A program made the translations under genes and the position numbers. The notes beneath the pieces are model-generated. The model had not been told where the DNA came from, did no database searches, and saw nothing but the letters and a program-made list of their open reading frames with translations. From Verrucomicrobiota bacterium (GTDB lineage: Bacteria; Verrucomicrobiota; Verrucomicrobiia; Verrucomicrobiales; Akkermansiaceae), in assembly GCA_017301995.1 (NCBI GenBank), contig JAFLEH010000003.1:62001-126000 (forward strand): 64,000 nt of DNA, given 5' to 3'. Within the stretch, counting starts at the first letter, position 1. Every line of letters starts with the position of its first letter. Positions 42,495 through 52,821 of the stretch are shown here, in pieces.

Positions 42495-44641
42495 CCTCCA
42501 ACTGGCTGTTCTGGGCGCTCGCGGCGGCGCTGTTGGCGGGCACCGCATGGACGCTCCGCGGTTTCCGCCGAGACCCCGACCGGGTGCGCGCGCGTTGGTT
42601 GTTAGGCTTACGGACCGCCTCCGCGCTGTTGCTCGCGTGGATCGTGCTCCAGCCGCAGTACCGCCGCAAGGAGACCGTGGTGGAACGCCCGGTGGTGGGC
42701 GTTTTGGTGGATGCCTCCCAAAGCATGAACGACGGCCCGGCCGGCAGCACCCGCGCCCAGGCCGCACGGGCGTGGCTGGAGTCCGCCGCGTTCCGCAAGG
42801 CCCGCGAAACCTGCGATTTCCGCTACTTTGCCGTCGGCCGGGAACTATCCGAAATTCTGCCCGCCGATCTAACATTCGACGCCACGGAGTCAAGGATCGG
42901 CGATGGCCTCACCGCCTGGGTCCGGCGCTGGGGCCGCGAGGAAACGGCGGGGATCGTGCTTCTATCCGACGGCCTCGACACCGGGGGCGGCCAACCGATC
43001 CAACCCGCGGTTCCCTGTTGGGTGTTGGAGGTGGAACCGCCCGGTGCGGCTCCCTCGGCACGCGTCGCCGTCTGGCAGGTGGAGCCGCCGCGCCGGCCGG
43101 TCGCGGGCGCCGAGACGTCGGTGAGAGTGGTGCTCCAGGCATGGGGCATGGATGGCCGTGACGTGCCGGTCGAATTGTGGAACGACGACCGGAAAATCGG
43201 CGTAAAGACCGTCCGATTCACCCGGCAGGGAGAAGTGGCCGAAGCGATTCTGCCGCTCAAACCCGAGAAACCCGGCACCTACGCGTATGAAATCCGCGTC
43301 GCCGATCCCGCGGCCGATCCCGCGGCCAAGGCCCAGCCGTTCGTCCTAACCGTCCGGCAGGAGGGACGCTCGGTGATGCTGCTTTCCAACACCCTCGGTT
43401 TCGAAAGCAAGTTCCTCCGCCGCGCCATAACCACCGACCGCAACGTGCGCCTGGACAGTTACGCCCGCTGGCCGGACGGCGGCTGGGCCTCGTTCGGAGA
43501 TGGCGGCGGCAGCGGTGGAAAAGCGATTGATCTATCCGCCGCCGGACTCGCCTCGCGCTCGGCGGTGGTGCTCGCGGATGTTAGCCCGGACGCGCTCACC
43601 CCGCCGCAATGGCAGGCGCTCGCCGACTACGCGTCCCGCGGCGGAGGGCTGGTTGTGTTAGGCGGTCCCAATCTGCTGGGAGCGCCTGCCGCCACGGCGG
43701 CACTGGGGCGGATTTCGCCGGTGCCGGTCCCCGCGCCCCACCGCGACGGACGGTTCGGCGTGAAACTCACCGATGCCGGGCTGCGCCATCCGGTTTTCGG
43801 ACCGCTGTTCGAGTCGGTTAGAGAGTTTCCCGCGTTGCAGGGCGCCAATCTCGCGAGCGGCGTGGCCGGCAACGCGCAAGTTCTGATGGAGACCGTGGCG
43901 GATGGTCAGGCGCGCCCGCTGGTGGTGGTGAAGCAGGAAGGCGCGGGCCGCATCGCCATGGTGCTCAGCGACACCCTGTGGCGCTGGCGGGTGGCCTCGC
44001 CCGGATGGACCGGCCGCCAATCGCCCTACGACACGTTCTGGGCGCAGACGCTCGATTGGCTGGCACCCGACCAGGAGGGCCTGCAAAGCGCCGGCCGCAT
44101 CGAACTCACCGCCGACCGTCCGTTCTATCGGCAGGGCGATCCCATCGTGCTCCAGGCCGAGTGGATCGGAAAAGGCGCGGCGCCCTACTCCGCCCTAGAG
44201 GCCACCATGAAACTGCCGTCCGGGGAATCCCGCGCGGTGGCGATGCGCCCGTCCGTCTGGCAGAATCCGGACGGCCGCCGGGTCACCGGATTCCGCGGCG
44301 AACTAACCGCTTCGCAAACCGGAGTCCACGAGACCAACGTCCGCGCCGCGTGGACCGGCGGCGAAGCATCCGCCAATCTGCGGGTTGCGGTGGCCAGTTC
44401 GCCGGAGGAACGCCGGGGCGAAACACCCGATGCCGCATGGCTCAAGTCCCTAACCGTAACCGGCGGCGGCTATTTCACCCGCACCGAAAGCGATCGCTGG
44501 TTGTCATCGCTGCCCAAACCGCGCCGCCAGTCCGAACGCGAAACCGTCACCGACATCTGGAACCACCCCGCCGCCGCCTTGGCGCTGTTAGGATGTCTCT
44601 GCGCAGAATGGTGGCTCCGCCGCCGCCGCGGACTGGCGTAA
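42491..44641 (+). CDS. Second VWA-domain membrane protein of the MoxR-type locus
   Basis: The 716-residue protein starts at ATG 42491, overlapping the previous stop by ATGA; the frame open from 42377 is not needed. Two N-terminal helices (about 5-20 and 37-57) frame a short loop. A VWA-like region follows with the metal site VLVDASQSM (about 74-82). A class-I glutamine-amidotransferase-like fold is possible around 370-520 (GGGLVVLGGPNLLGAP, RIAMVLSDTLWRW). It ends in a membrane helix (AAALALLGCLCAEWWLRRRR). It would work with the DUF58, MoxR and first VWA proteins. It converges with the Verru_Chthon gene after a 12-bp gap. Confidence 0.86.
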   Translation: MTSNWLFWALAAALLAGTAWTLRGFRRDPDRVRARWLLGLRTASALLLAWIVLQPQYRRKETVVERPVVGVLVDASQSMNDGPAGSTRAQAARAWLESAAFRKARETCDFRYFAVGRELSEILPADLTFDATESRIGDGLTAWVRRWGREETAGIVLLSDGLDTGGGQPIQPAVPCWVLEVEPPGAAPSARVAVWQVEPPRRPVAGAETSVRVVLQAWGMDGRDVPVELWNDDRKIGVKTVRFTRQGEVAEAILPLKPEKPGTYAYEIRVADPAADPAAKAQPFVLTVRQEGRSVMLLSNTLGFESKFLRRAITTDRNVRLDSYARWPDGGWASFGDGGGSGGKAIDLSAAGLASRSAVVLADVSPDALTPPQWQALADYASRGGGLVVLGGPNLLGAPAATAALGRISPVPVPAPHRDGRFGVKLTDAGLRHPVFGPLFESVREFPALQGANLASGVAGNAQVLMETVADGQARPLVVVKQEGAGRIAMVLSDTLWRWRVASPGWTGRQSPYDTFWAQTLDWLAPDQEGLQSAGRIELTADRPFYRQGDPIVLQAEWIGKGAAPYSALEATMKLPSGESRAVAMRPSVWQNPDGRRVTGFRGELTASQTGVHETNVRAAWTGGEASANLRVAVASSPEERRGETPDAAWLKSLTVTGGGYFTRTESDRWLSSLPKPRRQSERETVTDIWNHPAAALALLGCLCAEWWLRRRRGLA

Positions 44642-44653
44642 ACCCCATGTTTG

Positions 44654-47600
44654 TCAGATCTCTTCCGCGTTCATCCACCGGAACGAAACCATGCGGAACC
44701 TCCGTCCGAAATCGATCCCGCCGGGTGCCACGGCGGCCGGGTTGAGATTGGCCTCATCGGGCTTCACCGGTTCGGGAGTGCGCTGCACGATTCCCTCGCA
44801 CCAGGCACGGGCCAGCACCTTGCCGTTGGCATCGACCGATTCGCCATATCCGCGGATCATGAAGGTGTCCGATCGGGCGGTGAGCGTGGATCCGATGACC
44901 TGGAGCACGTCGCCCTGGGTGAGGTACCCGGGCAACCCCCACGCGGTCGATTTCGGTTCGAGGGTCACATCAAGCCGGGTCGAGTCCGTCATGTTGTCGA
45001 AACTGACGTTAGGGAGATCGCGGGTGTTGTTGAGCGGATAGGCTTTCTCGAACTCCGTGTTGAGCCCCGCGGCGTCGATCGCGGCCTGGATCGGCCCTTT
45101 TTCGCCATGTTTTCCGTTGACAAGGCGGCGGTTCACGAAATCGGCCAGGCCGAAGAACGGCGCGCGCTCCTTCACCTCGCGCACGATCTGGGTCGCGAGG
45201 GCGTCGATCTGATAGTCCGACAGACTTCGGAATCCCGCGGTGGCCTCCTTGCTGTCGGCGACGCCGTTGAGCCACTCATCGGCGGGCGGATCGAGCAAGC
45301 GGGGGAATGGCACGGCGTGGTCGCTGCCGAATCCGGTGTCCCCGGTGCTTGCCAGCACCGCCTTCCACGCCTCTTTGCTGATCGAATGGACATTGAACCC
45401 GCCATCCAGCAGGATCTGACGCGCGGCGCGGTGGAAATCGACGATATCCTGTTCGGTGGTAGGTCCGTATGCGAACAGGTTCATGCGGCCGTTAGGCAGC
45501 GGGTTCCCAGCCGGGTTCCTGATGAAACCCTTTTTGTCCTCCGATGTTCCCGTGGATAGAAAGAAGCTGTCCCAGAGGTTGAAATTGGCCTCGTAACTCA
45601 GGTCATAGACCACGAAATGGTCGTCCGGCCGATTGAACAGGATCTGGCGGTGCAACATGGCCCAGTAGTCCGCCCCACGGCCGGAGTCACGGCCGGACGC
45701 CCAGCCGAACATATATTGGTTCCACCCGTTGCTCTGCCGTTCCTGGGCTCTGGTGAAAACCGGGCAGGTGGTGCGGCGGCCCACCCGGGGGTCGGCAAGC
45801 GAGTTGCCGATCGCATAACTGGGGTGCCAACCGAATTCGGATAGTTTCAAATGGCGCAGGTATCCGAGGGACGGGATGCCGGTTTCCTTGCGCGGCACTT
45901 CGAACAGCACCAGTTGGTCCTGTCCCTCGGACGGAGGTCCAAACGGATTGCCAAGCATCTTCCCCTTGCGGGAGCGGGGCGCCATCGCGGACCACGAAAC
46001 ATCCCCGTCGAACAGGTCCCGCGTATAACAGCCGAACATATGCGGCGCCTGATCGCTCACGTTGTCCCACGGTGTCCGGCAGAAATAGGCCGCGCGGGGG
46101 TTCCAGTTTCCTATCAATGCCGACTGGAGATGCTGCGGAAACCGCGCCAACTGGCCCGATCCGAGAATGTTGGACTGGGTTTCCTGCCACCAGCGCAGGC
46201 GCATCCCGTCGCGGGTGCGCACGTCAGGTACCGCATTGCCGGGCAACACGGACGCGCCGGACGCCAACTGATAGACCGTCACCGGCGAGCTGGATGACCA
46301 CTGGACGGGCATCTCGTCGCTGCCCCCGGCCTGCAAGGAGCCGTTGGCGTAGAATATCAGCGGCAGACTGTCGAAGTCGCTGTCGGTCGGACGTCCGCTC
46401 ACCCGCGAAGCGTCCTTGAGCGCGATCAGATAGTTATCCGCTCCCGATTCGACACCCGGTCCCGGCATCTCGATGAATCTGACGGGAGGCTGGCTGAACT
46501 TCCGCTGCATGTCCTGCCAAAAATAGCGTCGCGTATCAGGGGCGACGCCGCAGGACAAAGTGTTGAGATAAATGTTGTCCAACCGGTATTCGGAGGTCTG
46601 GTTGGGGCTGAAAACCAGCGTTTCGCCCGGCCCCATGGTGACCGCGGGAAGGTTGAAAAGAACCGTGCCCGAATAGTGGCCGGGACTTTTGTCCACTCCG
46701 TGCAACACGGCTCCGACCTTGGTTGATCCACGGCCATAGGGAATCGAAACGATCCGTTTTTCGCCATTCGCATAACCGACCTCGACCTCCTTGTTTCCGT
46801 TGAGGAAGAACTCGGCAACGGTGGGCCCGACCGCGAGTTGCACGTTATACGGATTCCAGAGCGCCACCCTCGGATAGATACAGATCCGCAGGTTGTTCTG
46901 CGATGTGGTTGAACCGGCCTGGTCCGGATAGGTGGCCAGATTGTAATAGATCGAACCCTCGACCATCACCGGCGCGATGTTGGGCTCGTCATGGGGCAGA
47001 AACCGTACCGGCAGCAGGTTGGCTCCGTCGTAAACATTCGTGCCATCGTTCATGCCCCGCAGATCGGTGCTGTCCTTGGTGGGTGCCGGAGCAACCATCG
47101 AAAGCTGCGGGGCGCCGAATCCGGTCTTCTGCCCGATCTGGTGCCAATGCCGCAGCAGCGCGAAACACGGTGCGATATCGCGATACCGGGCCTGCCCCCA
47201 CGCGGTGCCCTGGTCGGCGGCCGATTGCGGATTGGCCGGGCCGACGATTTTGTCGGAGTCGGAAATCCCCCATGCGATCCGTTTGCGGCCGACCGTCAGG
47301 TCCGGAATCGATCCGGATCTGCCGTTGAGATAGACGGTTAGATCGCGTTGCAGCCCGCCATGCCTCACGTTGGTTAGAACGCTGCGCGATTCGCGGGTGA
47401 TGTCGTGGAACAGCGGCTGGGCCTTGGGTTTCGTGACCTCCTTGGCCAGCGCGATCGATTGTTCGGAGCACATCCTTTCGGCTTCGTTCTCCTTGATCCG
47501 GCCGAGGCCTCCGGCATATTCCGAGGCGGTGTCCTGCGCGTTGAGCAACCGCTGTGATCCGTTAGGTGATCCCGGTTCCGCGACCGAATCGTGATGCCGG

Positions 47601-48319
47601 TCCACCAGCCCGACGTTGGCCTTGACCCCGAGATCGCCCACCCAGAAGGCGTATGCTCCGGATTTCCGCTCGTCGCGGAATGTCGGGACGCGTTTGGCCA
47701 CCACCTGACGGTCCGTTCCGGAATCGAACGCCTGGTTTCCAAGAGTGCCGGGTCCCACTAACACAACCCGCTCTTTTTCCGACAATCGGGTGCCAAGCGC
47801 GTCGAGATAGCCGTCATCGGCCTTTCCCGTCCGGACGCCCTCGTTGCCGCTGACGAGATAGGCGAGCACCTGCTTCTTGCGGTCATAGGTTCCCGTGAAC
47901 CGGCGGTCACTGAGCCCGCCTTCGGTATCGTTGCGCACCCATGGCGTGCTGTTGGCGGCCGCGGAACTCGCACTGGTCCAGCGGGTGCTCCAAACGGCGG
48001 TCCACCACGGATTGGCAACCCCGTCAATCTGGAGAGTGGAAGGATCGCTATCGAGGATGCCGGCGGGCGCGGAAACCCGTTGGTCGGGCCCCAGATGTTT
48101 TTGCAACTCGCCGATGGCCAAGATGAGCGCGAGCCGCGCGTTGGCTCTGGCCTCATGGCGCGCCCGCTCGGCGGCGCCGTTCCGCAGCCCCACCGCAGAA
48201 AGCGAAAGAAGACCGACTATTAGCAAGGTCAGCAGCACCATCAAACCGAGCGTGACCACCAAGGCAAAACCGATCGGTTTTGCCTTTCCGGGGCTGTTCT
48301 GTTTGGGTTTTCCGTGCAT
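44654..48319 (-). CDS. Verru_Chthon cassette protein A
   Basis: The 1221-residue protein starts at ATG 48319 (MHGKPKQNSPGKAKPIGFAL), which brings in a type-IV-pilin-like hydrophobic helix (about 16-42, GFALVVTLGLMVLLTLLIVG). The motif GELQKHLGPDQRVSAPAGIL near 70-90 and the overall architecture fit the Verru_Chthon cassette protein A family (TIGR02600), known mainly from Verrucomicrobia and Lentisphaerae. Cassette proteins B, C and D, which usually accompany it, are not next to it here. It is the only minus-strand gene inside the otherwise plus-strand locus 37296-56951 and splits it. Its function is unknown; pilin-like assembly or secretion is inferred. Confidence 0.88.
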   Translation of the reverse strand: MHGKPKQNSPGKAKPIGFALVVTLGLMVLLTLLIVGLLSLSAVGLRNGAAERARHEARANARLALILAIGELQKHLGPDQRVSAPAGILDSDPSTLQIDGVANPWWTAVWSTRWTSASSAAANSTPWVRNDTEGGLSDRRFTGTYDRKKQVLAYLVSGNEGVRTGKADDGYLDALGTRLSEKERVVLVGPGTLGNQAFDSGTDRQVVAKRVPTFRDERKSGAYAFWVGDLGVKANVGLVDRHHDSVAEPGSPNGSQRLLNAQDTASEYAGGLGRIKENEAERMCSEQSIALAKEVTKPKAQPLFHDITRESRSVLTNVRHGGLQRDLTVYLNGRSGSIPDLTVGRKRIAWGISDSDKIVGPANPQSAADQGTAWGQARYRDIAPCFALLRHWHQIGQKTGFGAPQLSMVAPAPTKDSTDLRGMNDGTNVYDGANLLPVRFLPHDEPNIAPVMVEGSIYYNLATYPDQAGSTTSQNNLRICIYPRVALWNPYNVQLAVGPTVAEFFLNGNKEVEVGYANGEKRIVSIPYGRGSTKVGAVLHGVDKSPGHYSGTVLFNLPAVTMGPGETLVFSPNQTSEYRLDNIYLNTLSCGVAPDTRRYFWQDMQRKFSQPPVRFIEMPGPGVESGADNYLIALKDASRVSGRPTDSDFDSLPLIFYANGSLQAGGSDEMPVQWSSSSPVTVYQLASGASVLPGNAVPDVRTRDGMRLRWWQETQSNILGSGQLARFPQHLQSALIGNWNPRAAYFCRTPWDNVSDQAPHMFGCYTRDLFDGDVSWSAMAPRSRKGKMLGNPFGPPSEGQDQLVLFEVPRKETGIPSLGYLRHLKLSEFGWHPSYAIGNSLADPRVGRRTTCPVFTRAQERQSNGWNQYMFGWASGRDSGRGADYWAMLHRQILFNRPDDHFVVYDLSYEANFNLWDSFFLSTGTSEDKKGFIRNPAGNPLPNGRMNLFAYGPTTEQDIVDFHRAARQILLDGGFNVHSISKEAWKAVLASTGDTGFGSDHAVPFPRLLDPPADEWLNGVADSKEATAGFRSLSDYQIDALATQIVREVKERAPFFGLADFVNRRLVNGKHGEKGPIQAAIDAAGLNTEFEKAYPLNNTRDLPNVSFDNMTDSTRLDVTLEPKSTAWGLPGYLTQGDVLQVIGSTLTARSDTFMIRGYGESVDANGKVLARAWCEGIVQRTPEPVKPDEANLNPAAVAPGGIDFGRRFRMVSFRWMNAEEI

Positions 48320-48534
48320 CGGGAGATGGTCCGGTGAAGCTGAAGTGATGAAAGCGGATTGCTGGCGCGGGATCGGAAAAGGGCTATCTGCGGAGCGCTC
48401 ACCTCCCAACCGCGACATTACAAAATCCGCCGCCCCCGTCCAGAAAGATCGTCCCCGGCGCGGTCGCCATCATCGGCTGCCGAAACTGAGTGCTTGAAAC
48501 CCGCCCCGATCCTGCGACCCTGCACCCGAACCCA

Positions 48535-49224
48535 ATGACCGTCAAACGCACCATTCCATTTTTCCTCGCGGCGCTGCTGGCACCGGCGGCGCTGGATGCC
48601 GCCGAACCGAAGAATCTCCTGCCTAACGGCAATTTCTCCGGAAAGGAACCACTCGCGGGCTGGCTCACCTCGTTTCCCGATGAGGCGTTCTACAAGGACA
48701 ACGGACCCTACGTGAAGATCGCGCCGGCGTCGGAAGCGGGCGGACGCCGCGCGGTGGTGCTTGACCTGCCCCCGGGCATCGCGGGAAACCAGGGCGGCAA
48801 GATCGAAAGCGTGCCGGTGCCGGTGGTTCCGGGCGCCACCTATCGGATAGAAGTGGATTGCATGACCTGGGATCTATCCGCCAAGATCCACGCCGAGGCA
48901 TGGAGCACCGATCCGAATCCGGATCAGAAGCGCACCATTTTCCGGCGCGCGCCCATGGGAGGGCGTCCCGCGCTCATCATGTGCTACCGCGCCCAGGTCC
49001 CATCGCCTCCGGGAAACGCGAAATCGTGGTCCACCGCCGGGCGCGAGTTCACGGTTCCGAAAAAGGTGACCGTCGCTGGCAAGGAGCAGGCGCCCGAGTT
49101 CATTTCCGTGAAAGTGGTCAACTATGGAGCCACCATGGGCGCCGGAAAATCCTATTTCACGAATTTCCGCCTGTCTCGGGTGGAATCCAAATCCGGCGAA
49201 CAACCCGGCCCGCGCCAACCGTAA
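48535..49224 (+). CDS. Secreted carbohydrate-binding-like protein
   Basis: The 229-residue protein begins at ATG 48535 (MTVKRTIPFFLAALLAPAAL), giving a signal peptide. It then reads like a CBM_4_9 or galactose-binding-type jelly roll: NLLPNGNFSGKEPLAGWLTS at about 29-48, a VVPGATYRIEVDC core strand, and a YFTNFRLSRVE end. Such domains bind saccharides. It has no catalytic motif. It is divergent from the Verru_Chthon gene, 9 bp upstream of the DUF4175-like gene, and probably opens the second half of the MoxR-type locus (48535-56951). Confidence 0.75.
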   Translation: MTVKRTIPFFLAALLAPAALDAAEPKNLLPNGNFSGKEPLAGWLTSFPDEAFYKDNGPYVKIAPASEAGGRRAVVLDLPPGIAGNQGGKIESVPVPVVPGATYRIEVDCMTWDLSAKIHAEAWSTDPNPDQKRTIFRRAPMGGRPALIMCYRAQVPSPPGNAKSWSTAGREFTVPKKVTVAGKEQAPEFISVKVVNYGATMGAGKSYFTNFRLSRVESKSGEQPGPRQP

Positions 49225-49233
49225 TAGTCAGCG

Positions 49234-52200
49234 GTGAACCCACAACCCGAACCAGCCCCCGACACCTCGCCGCGCCAGTTGCTGCGGCGGGCGGCGCGCG
49301 CCCTCAAGCTGGGCCGCAGTCTAACCGCCATGGCTTGCGGGCTGGTCGTCGCGGGCGTGGCGCTCGCGATCTGGCTCACGCTCGATGCCCGGCTGCGCTT
49401 CGGAGCCACCGGACGCTGGCTGGGATTCGCCGCGTTCGCGCTGCCGCTGCTGGCCGCGATCGTGACCGCTCTGCGCGGCACCTTGCGGCGGATCGACGCG
49501 GCGGCCATCGCACGGCGTCTTGAAACCACCACCGGCCGGGATGACAACGCGCTGGTCAACGCGGTGCAACTCGATGAACAACTCGGCGACAACCCACAAT
49601 GGCGGAACATCGTGTTAGGTGAACTGGCCGGCCGCTGGAACGGCGCGCAATGGCAGCGGATCTACAACTGGAAGAAACTGCGGCGATGGGGCGCGGCGGC
49701 GGGCGCGCTCGCTCTGGCAGGCGGATTGTTCTGGCTGGTCAAACCCGGCGAGTTTTCCCAACGGATGGCCCGCGTGCTGCTGCCGGCCCGCGAGATCGCC
49801 CCGCTAACCGAAACACGGGTGCTCGACGTTTCGCCGGGAAACCGGACGGTCGCGCGCGGCACCACGCTGCCGATGTCCGTCACCCTGGCGGGCAAGGCGC
49901 CTGCCGAAGTGTGGTTGGTCGTCGCGGCAAACGGCGGCAACCTCCAACGCATCGTCGCCATCCGCGACGGGGAAACCATGCGCTGGTCGGCTGGCCACCG
50001 GTGGAACGAATCCGGCGGATATTGGTTCGAGGCCGGAGACGCGCGATCCTTCAGCCGCAATATCGAGGTCACCCTCCCCGCGAAGGTGGTTTCGTCGAAA
50101 CTAACCATCCTGCCGCCCGCCTACACCAAACTTCCGGTCACAACCGTCCCTCACGGCGCGCCTTGGCCATCCGTGCCGCAGGGATCCGGAGTGGTGGTGG
50201 ATTGGACCTTCGACCGTGGCGTGACTTCCCTAACTATCGACCGCAATGATGCCACCGCCACCGCCGGGAGCGCTCCCGAACAGTGGCGCCTAACCGGGAA
50301 GCTCGCGCTAAACCGCTCCTGGACCGCCCGCTGGACGGACACCACCGGCCTAACCGACCAATCGAGGATCACCTTCAATCTCAAACCGGACGAGGCGCCC
50401 CGCGTCCGGCTGATCCAACCGACCGGTGAGGAGGAAATCCTGCTCACCCGCGATTCGACCCTGCGCCTGACCTTTGAGGCCACCGATGATTACGGGCTTG
50501 CGGATGTCGCGCTCTGCCGGGGAACCCAGGAAAAACCGGACGGGCGCGTGATGCAAAGCTGGCAACCCGGTGCCCGCTCGTTCAAACAGACCGCCGACAT
50601 TCAGCTCGCCCGCTGGATCGGCAAGGAGGAAAGCGAAGCGTGGTTCTGCATCGCCGCCCGGGATGGTAACGATGTCACCGGCCCGGGCCGCACGCTTTCA
50701 CGCATGCTCGTGGTGAAAATCGTCACCCCGGAGGAACTCCGGCGCGCCACCGAATCGAAAACCGGATCACTGTTAGGCAATCTCGACGATCTGATCCGCC
50801 TCCAACAGACGAATCTCGAAGCCACCCGCGCCGCCATGAAGTCGTCCGCCACCGACGACAGCGCGCCATCCGCACTCGCGGAGCGCCAGACCCGCGTGCA
50901 GGAATCCGCCACCCAACTCGTCGCCGGCACACCTCCCGGATCCGCGGCTTGGCGCGATTTGTTGGAACAACTCGTCGCCAACGAAATCCCGCGCGCGGTC
51001 CTCGCTTTGCGCGATGCCGTCGCCGCCAAAGACGCGCCCCGCCGCACGGCTCTGGCGAAAGCCGAGGCGCTGGAAATCACCATCCTCGCCCGATTGAAGA
51101 ATCTGCCAGCCGACTTGCGCGACGAAGCGTCCGGCACCGCCGCCCGCGATCTCATCGGCCGGGTCGAGGCGCTTTTCAAACGCCAGCAGGAAACCCACGC
51201 CCGGATTGGCAAGGCGGCCAAAGGAGAGGGCCCGGCGATCGCCGCCGACCAGGACGCGCTCGCCGATGAGTCGCAGTCGGTCAGCCAGGCGCTTGCGGAT
51301 GGGTCGTCCAACGCGTCGATCGGTGACGCCGCCTTCCGCACCGCCCTAACCAAGGCGGCGGAGATGATGGGAACCGCGAGGATCTATGAACAGATGATCC
51401 TCTGCGCCGAACATCTCGAAGCGGAGCGTTTCGGCGACGCGGCGGTGCTCGCCAAACAGGTCCTCGTCGATCTGGCGAAGATTCTGGAACTGCTCAACAA
51501 CGCCCAGCGCGGCGCGGCGGGAGACAAGGCGGAGTCTCTCAAGGAAGCCGCCGAACAGCTCAAAGAGAAACTGGACGCCCTCGTCGAACAGCAGCGCGCG
51601 GTGGTCGAGAAGAGCCGCGAACTCGCATCCAAGGACCAGCTAAGCCCCGAGGATGAGGCGATCGCCAAGGAACTCGCCGAAAAGAAGGAGGAACTCGCCA
51701 AGCTGATCGAGCAGATGCTAACCGACGCTCACGCGTTTCCCGACCTTAGGCCGATGAACGAGTTGCGCGAGGAACTCACCAAGATTTACGAGGATGTCAT
51801 CCAACAGGATGCCGAACAGGCGGCCGCCGGCGAACTCAAGCCGTCGGAGATCGCGGTGCAGAAAGAGGAAAGCTTGCTCGAAGCGCTGGAAAAGGCCGCC
51901 GAAACCGCCGAAGATATGGAAATGTGGCTTCCGGACAAAAACGAAACCACCAAGTGGCTGATGGAGAACTTCGATCTGACGGAGATGCCGGAGATTCCCA
52001 ATCTGCCGTTGCCGGATTCGTTCACCGACCTCGTCGGCGATCTGCTCAAGGAACAGGAGGGCCTGGCCGAGGAAGTGCAGGACGCGGCGTCCAACAACGC
52101 GTTCGCGGTCAATCCGGCGAACGGCTGGGAAGTGGCCGACGGCCCGATGCCCGGTTTCAACGCCCAGGGAAAATCCGGCAACACCCCGCCCAACAAGAAC

Positions 52201-52821
52201 GAGCAGACCGGCCGTTCCAGCGGCGGCCGCGAGGGCATGTCGAGCGGCGAAATGGTCAACCAGCGCGCCGACAAACTGGAGGGCAGCTCGATCGACGCCC
52301 GCCGCACCAACGATCCGCTCCAGAAAGGTCAGGTTCAGGACGATGGTCCGCCGGCTGACGCCAAGGCGACCGGCGGCGGCAAGGCGGGCGGCGCGAGCCA
52401 ACGCGAAGGGATGACCGGCGAGGCCCCATTGCGGCCGGTCAATTCGCCTAACCGGACAGTCAACGACGCGCTCGCCGCCGAACAGGCGCTGCTGGCCCAA
52501 CAAACCGCGAAGAGTTATGCCACCGCCCGGCTCTTCTATCTGCGCGCCGGCCCCCTGCCGGAGGTGGCGCGGCTGATGGATGAATCGCGCGAGGCGCTGA
52601 AAAGCGGCCGCCTCGCGGACTACGAGGCGCTGCACCGCCGGATCATCGCCAACCTGCGCCAACTCGGAGAAGGCGGCAGCACCGGCACCGTCAAAACCCT
52701 GGAAGGCCCCGGCAGCCGCTTTGTGGGCGAGAAACGCCTCCCCGGCGGCGCCGATGTCGCCGTGCCTCCCGGTTTCCAACAGCCGGTGGATGACTACTAT
52801 CGCTCGTTAGACGCGCCATGA
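49234..52821 (+). CDS. Large DUF4175-like membrane/coiled-coil protein
   Basis: The 1195-residue protein starts at GTG 49234. Three hydrophobic helices occur near residues 30-52, 63-85 and 140-157, then an extracytoplasmic Ig-like part (about 180-480, with DESG-like sugar-binding traits not clear), and a long helical region (about 500-880) rich in Ala, Glu and Lys that should form coiled coils (KEELAKLIEQMLTDAH). A polar, low-complexity tail follows (about 950-1060). The layout fits DUF4175-type proteins found with MoxR/DUF58/VWA genes. It ends by an ATGA overlap with the TPR gene. Function unknown. Confidence 0.82.
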   Translation: MNPQPEPAPDTSPRQLLRRAARALKLGRSLTAMACGLVVAGVALAIWLTLDARLRFGATGRWLGFAAFALPLLAAIVTALRGTLRRIDAAAIARRLETTTGRDDNALVNAVQLDEQLGDNPQWRNIVLGELAGRWNGAQWQRIYNWKKLRRWGAAAGALALAGGLFWLVKPGEFSQRMARVLLPAREIAPLTETRVLDVSPGNRTVARGTTLPMSVTLAGKAPAEVWLVVAANGGNLQRIVAIRDGETMRWSAGHRWNESGGYWFEAGDARSFSRNIEVTLPAKVVSSKLTILPPAYTKLPVTTVPHGAPWPSVPQGSGVVVDWTFDRGVTSLTIDRNDATATAGSAPEQWRLTGKLALNRSWTARWTDTTGLTDQSRITFNLKPDEAPRVRLIQPTGEEEILLTRDSTLRLTFEATDDYGLADVALCRGTQEKPDGRVMQSWQPGARSFKQTADIQLARWIGKEESEAWFCIAARDGNDVTGPGRTLSRMLVVKIVTPEELRRATESKTGSLLGNLDDLIRLQQTNLEATRAAMKSSATDDSAPSALAERQTRVQESATQLVAGTPPGSAAWRDLLEQLVANEIPRAVLALRDAVAAKDAPRRTALAKAEALEITILARLKNLPADLRDEASGTAARDLIGRVEALFKRQQETHARIGKAAKGEGPAIAADQDALADESQSVSQALADGSSNASIGDAAFRTALTKAAEMMGTARIYEQMILCAEHLEAERFGDAAVLAKQVLVDLAKILELLNNAQRGAAGDKAESLKEAAEQLKEKLDALVEQQRAVVEKSRELASKDQLSPEDEAIAKELAEKKEELAKLIEQMLTDAHAFPDLRPMNELREELTKIYEDVIQQDAEQAAAGELKPSEIAVQKEESLLEALEKAAETAEDMEMWLPDKNETTKWLMENFDLTEMPEIPNLPLPDSFTDLVGDLLKEQEGLAEEVQDAASNNAFAVNPANGWEVADGPMPGFNAQGKSGNTPPNKNEQTGRSSGGREGMSSGEMVNQRADKLEGSSIDARRTNDPLQKGQVQDDGPPADAKATGGGKAGGASQREGMTGEAPLRPVNSPNRTVNDALAAEQALLAQQTAKSYATARLFYLRAGPLPEVARLMDESREALKSGRLADYEALHRRIIANLRQLGEGGSTGTVKTLEGPGSRFVGEKRLPGGADVAVPPGFQQPVDDYYRSLDAP

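Noticed and set aside
51718..52779. Minus-strand open frame of 353 codons opposite the DUF4175-like gene
   Set aside because: It is antisense to a well-supported operon gene coupled on both sides, with no recognisable motif.
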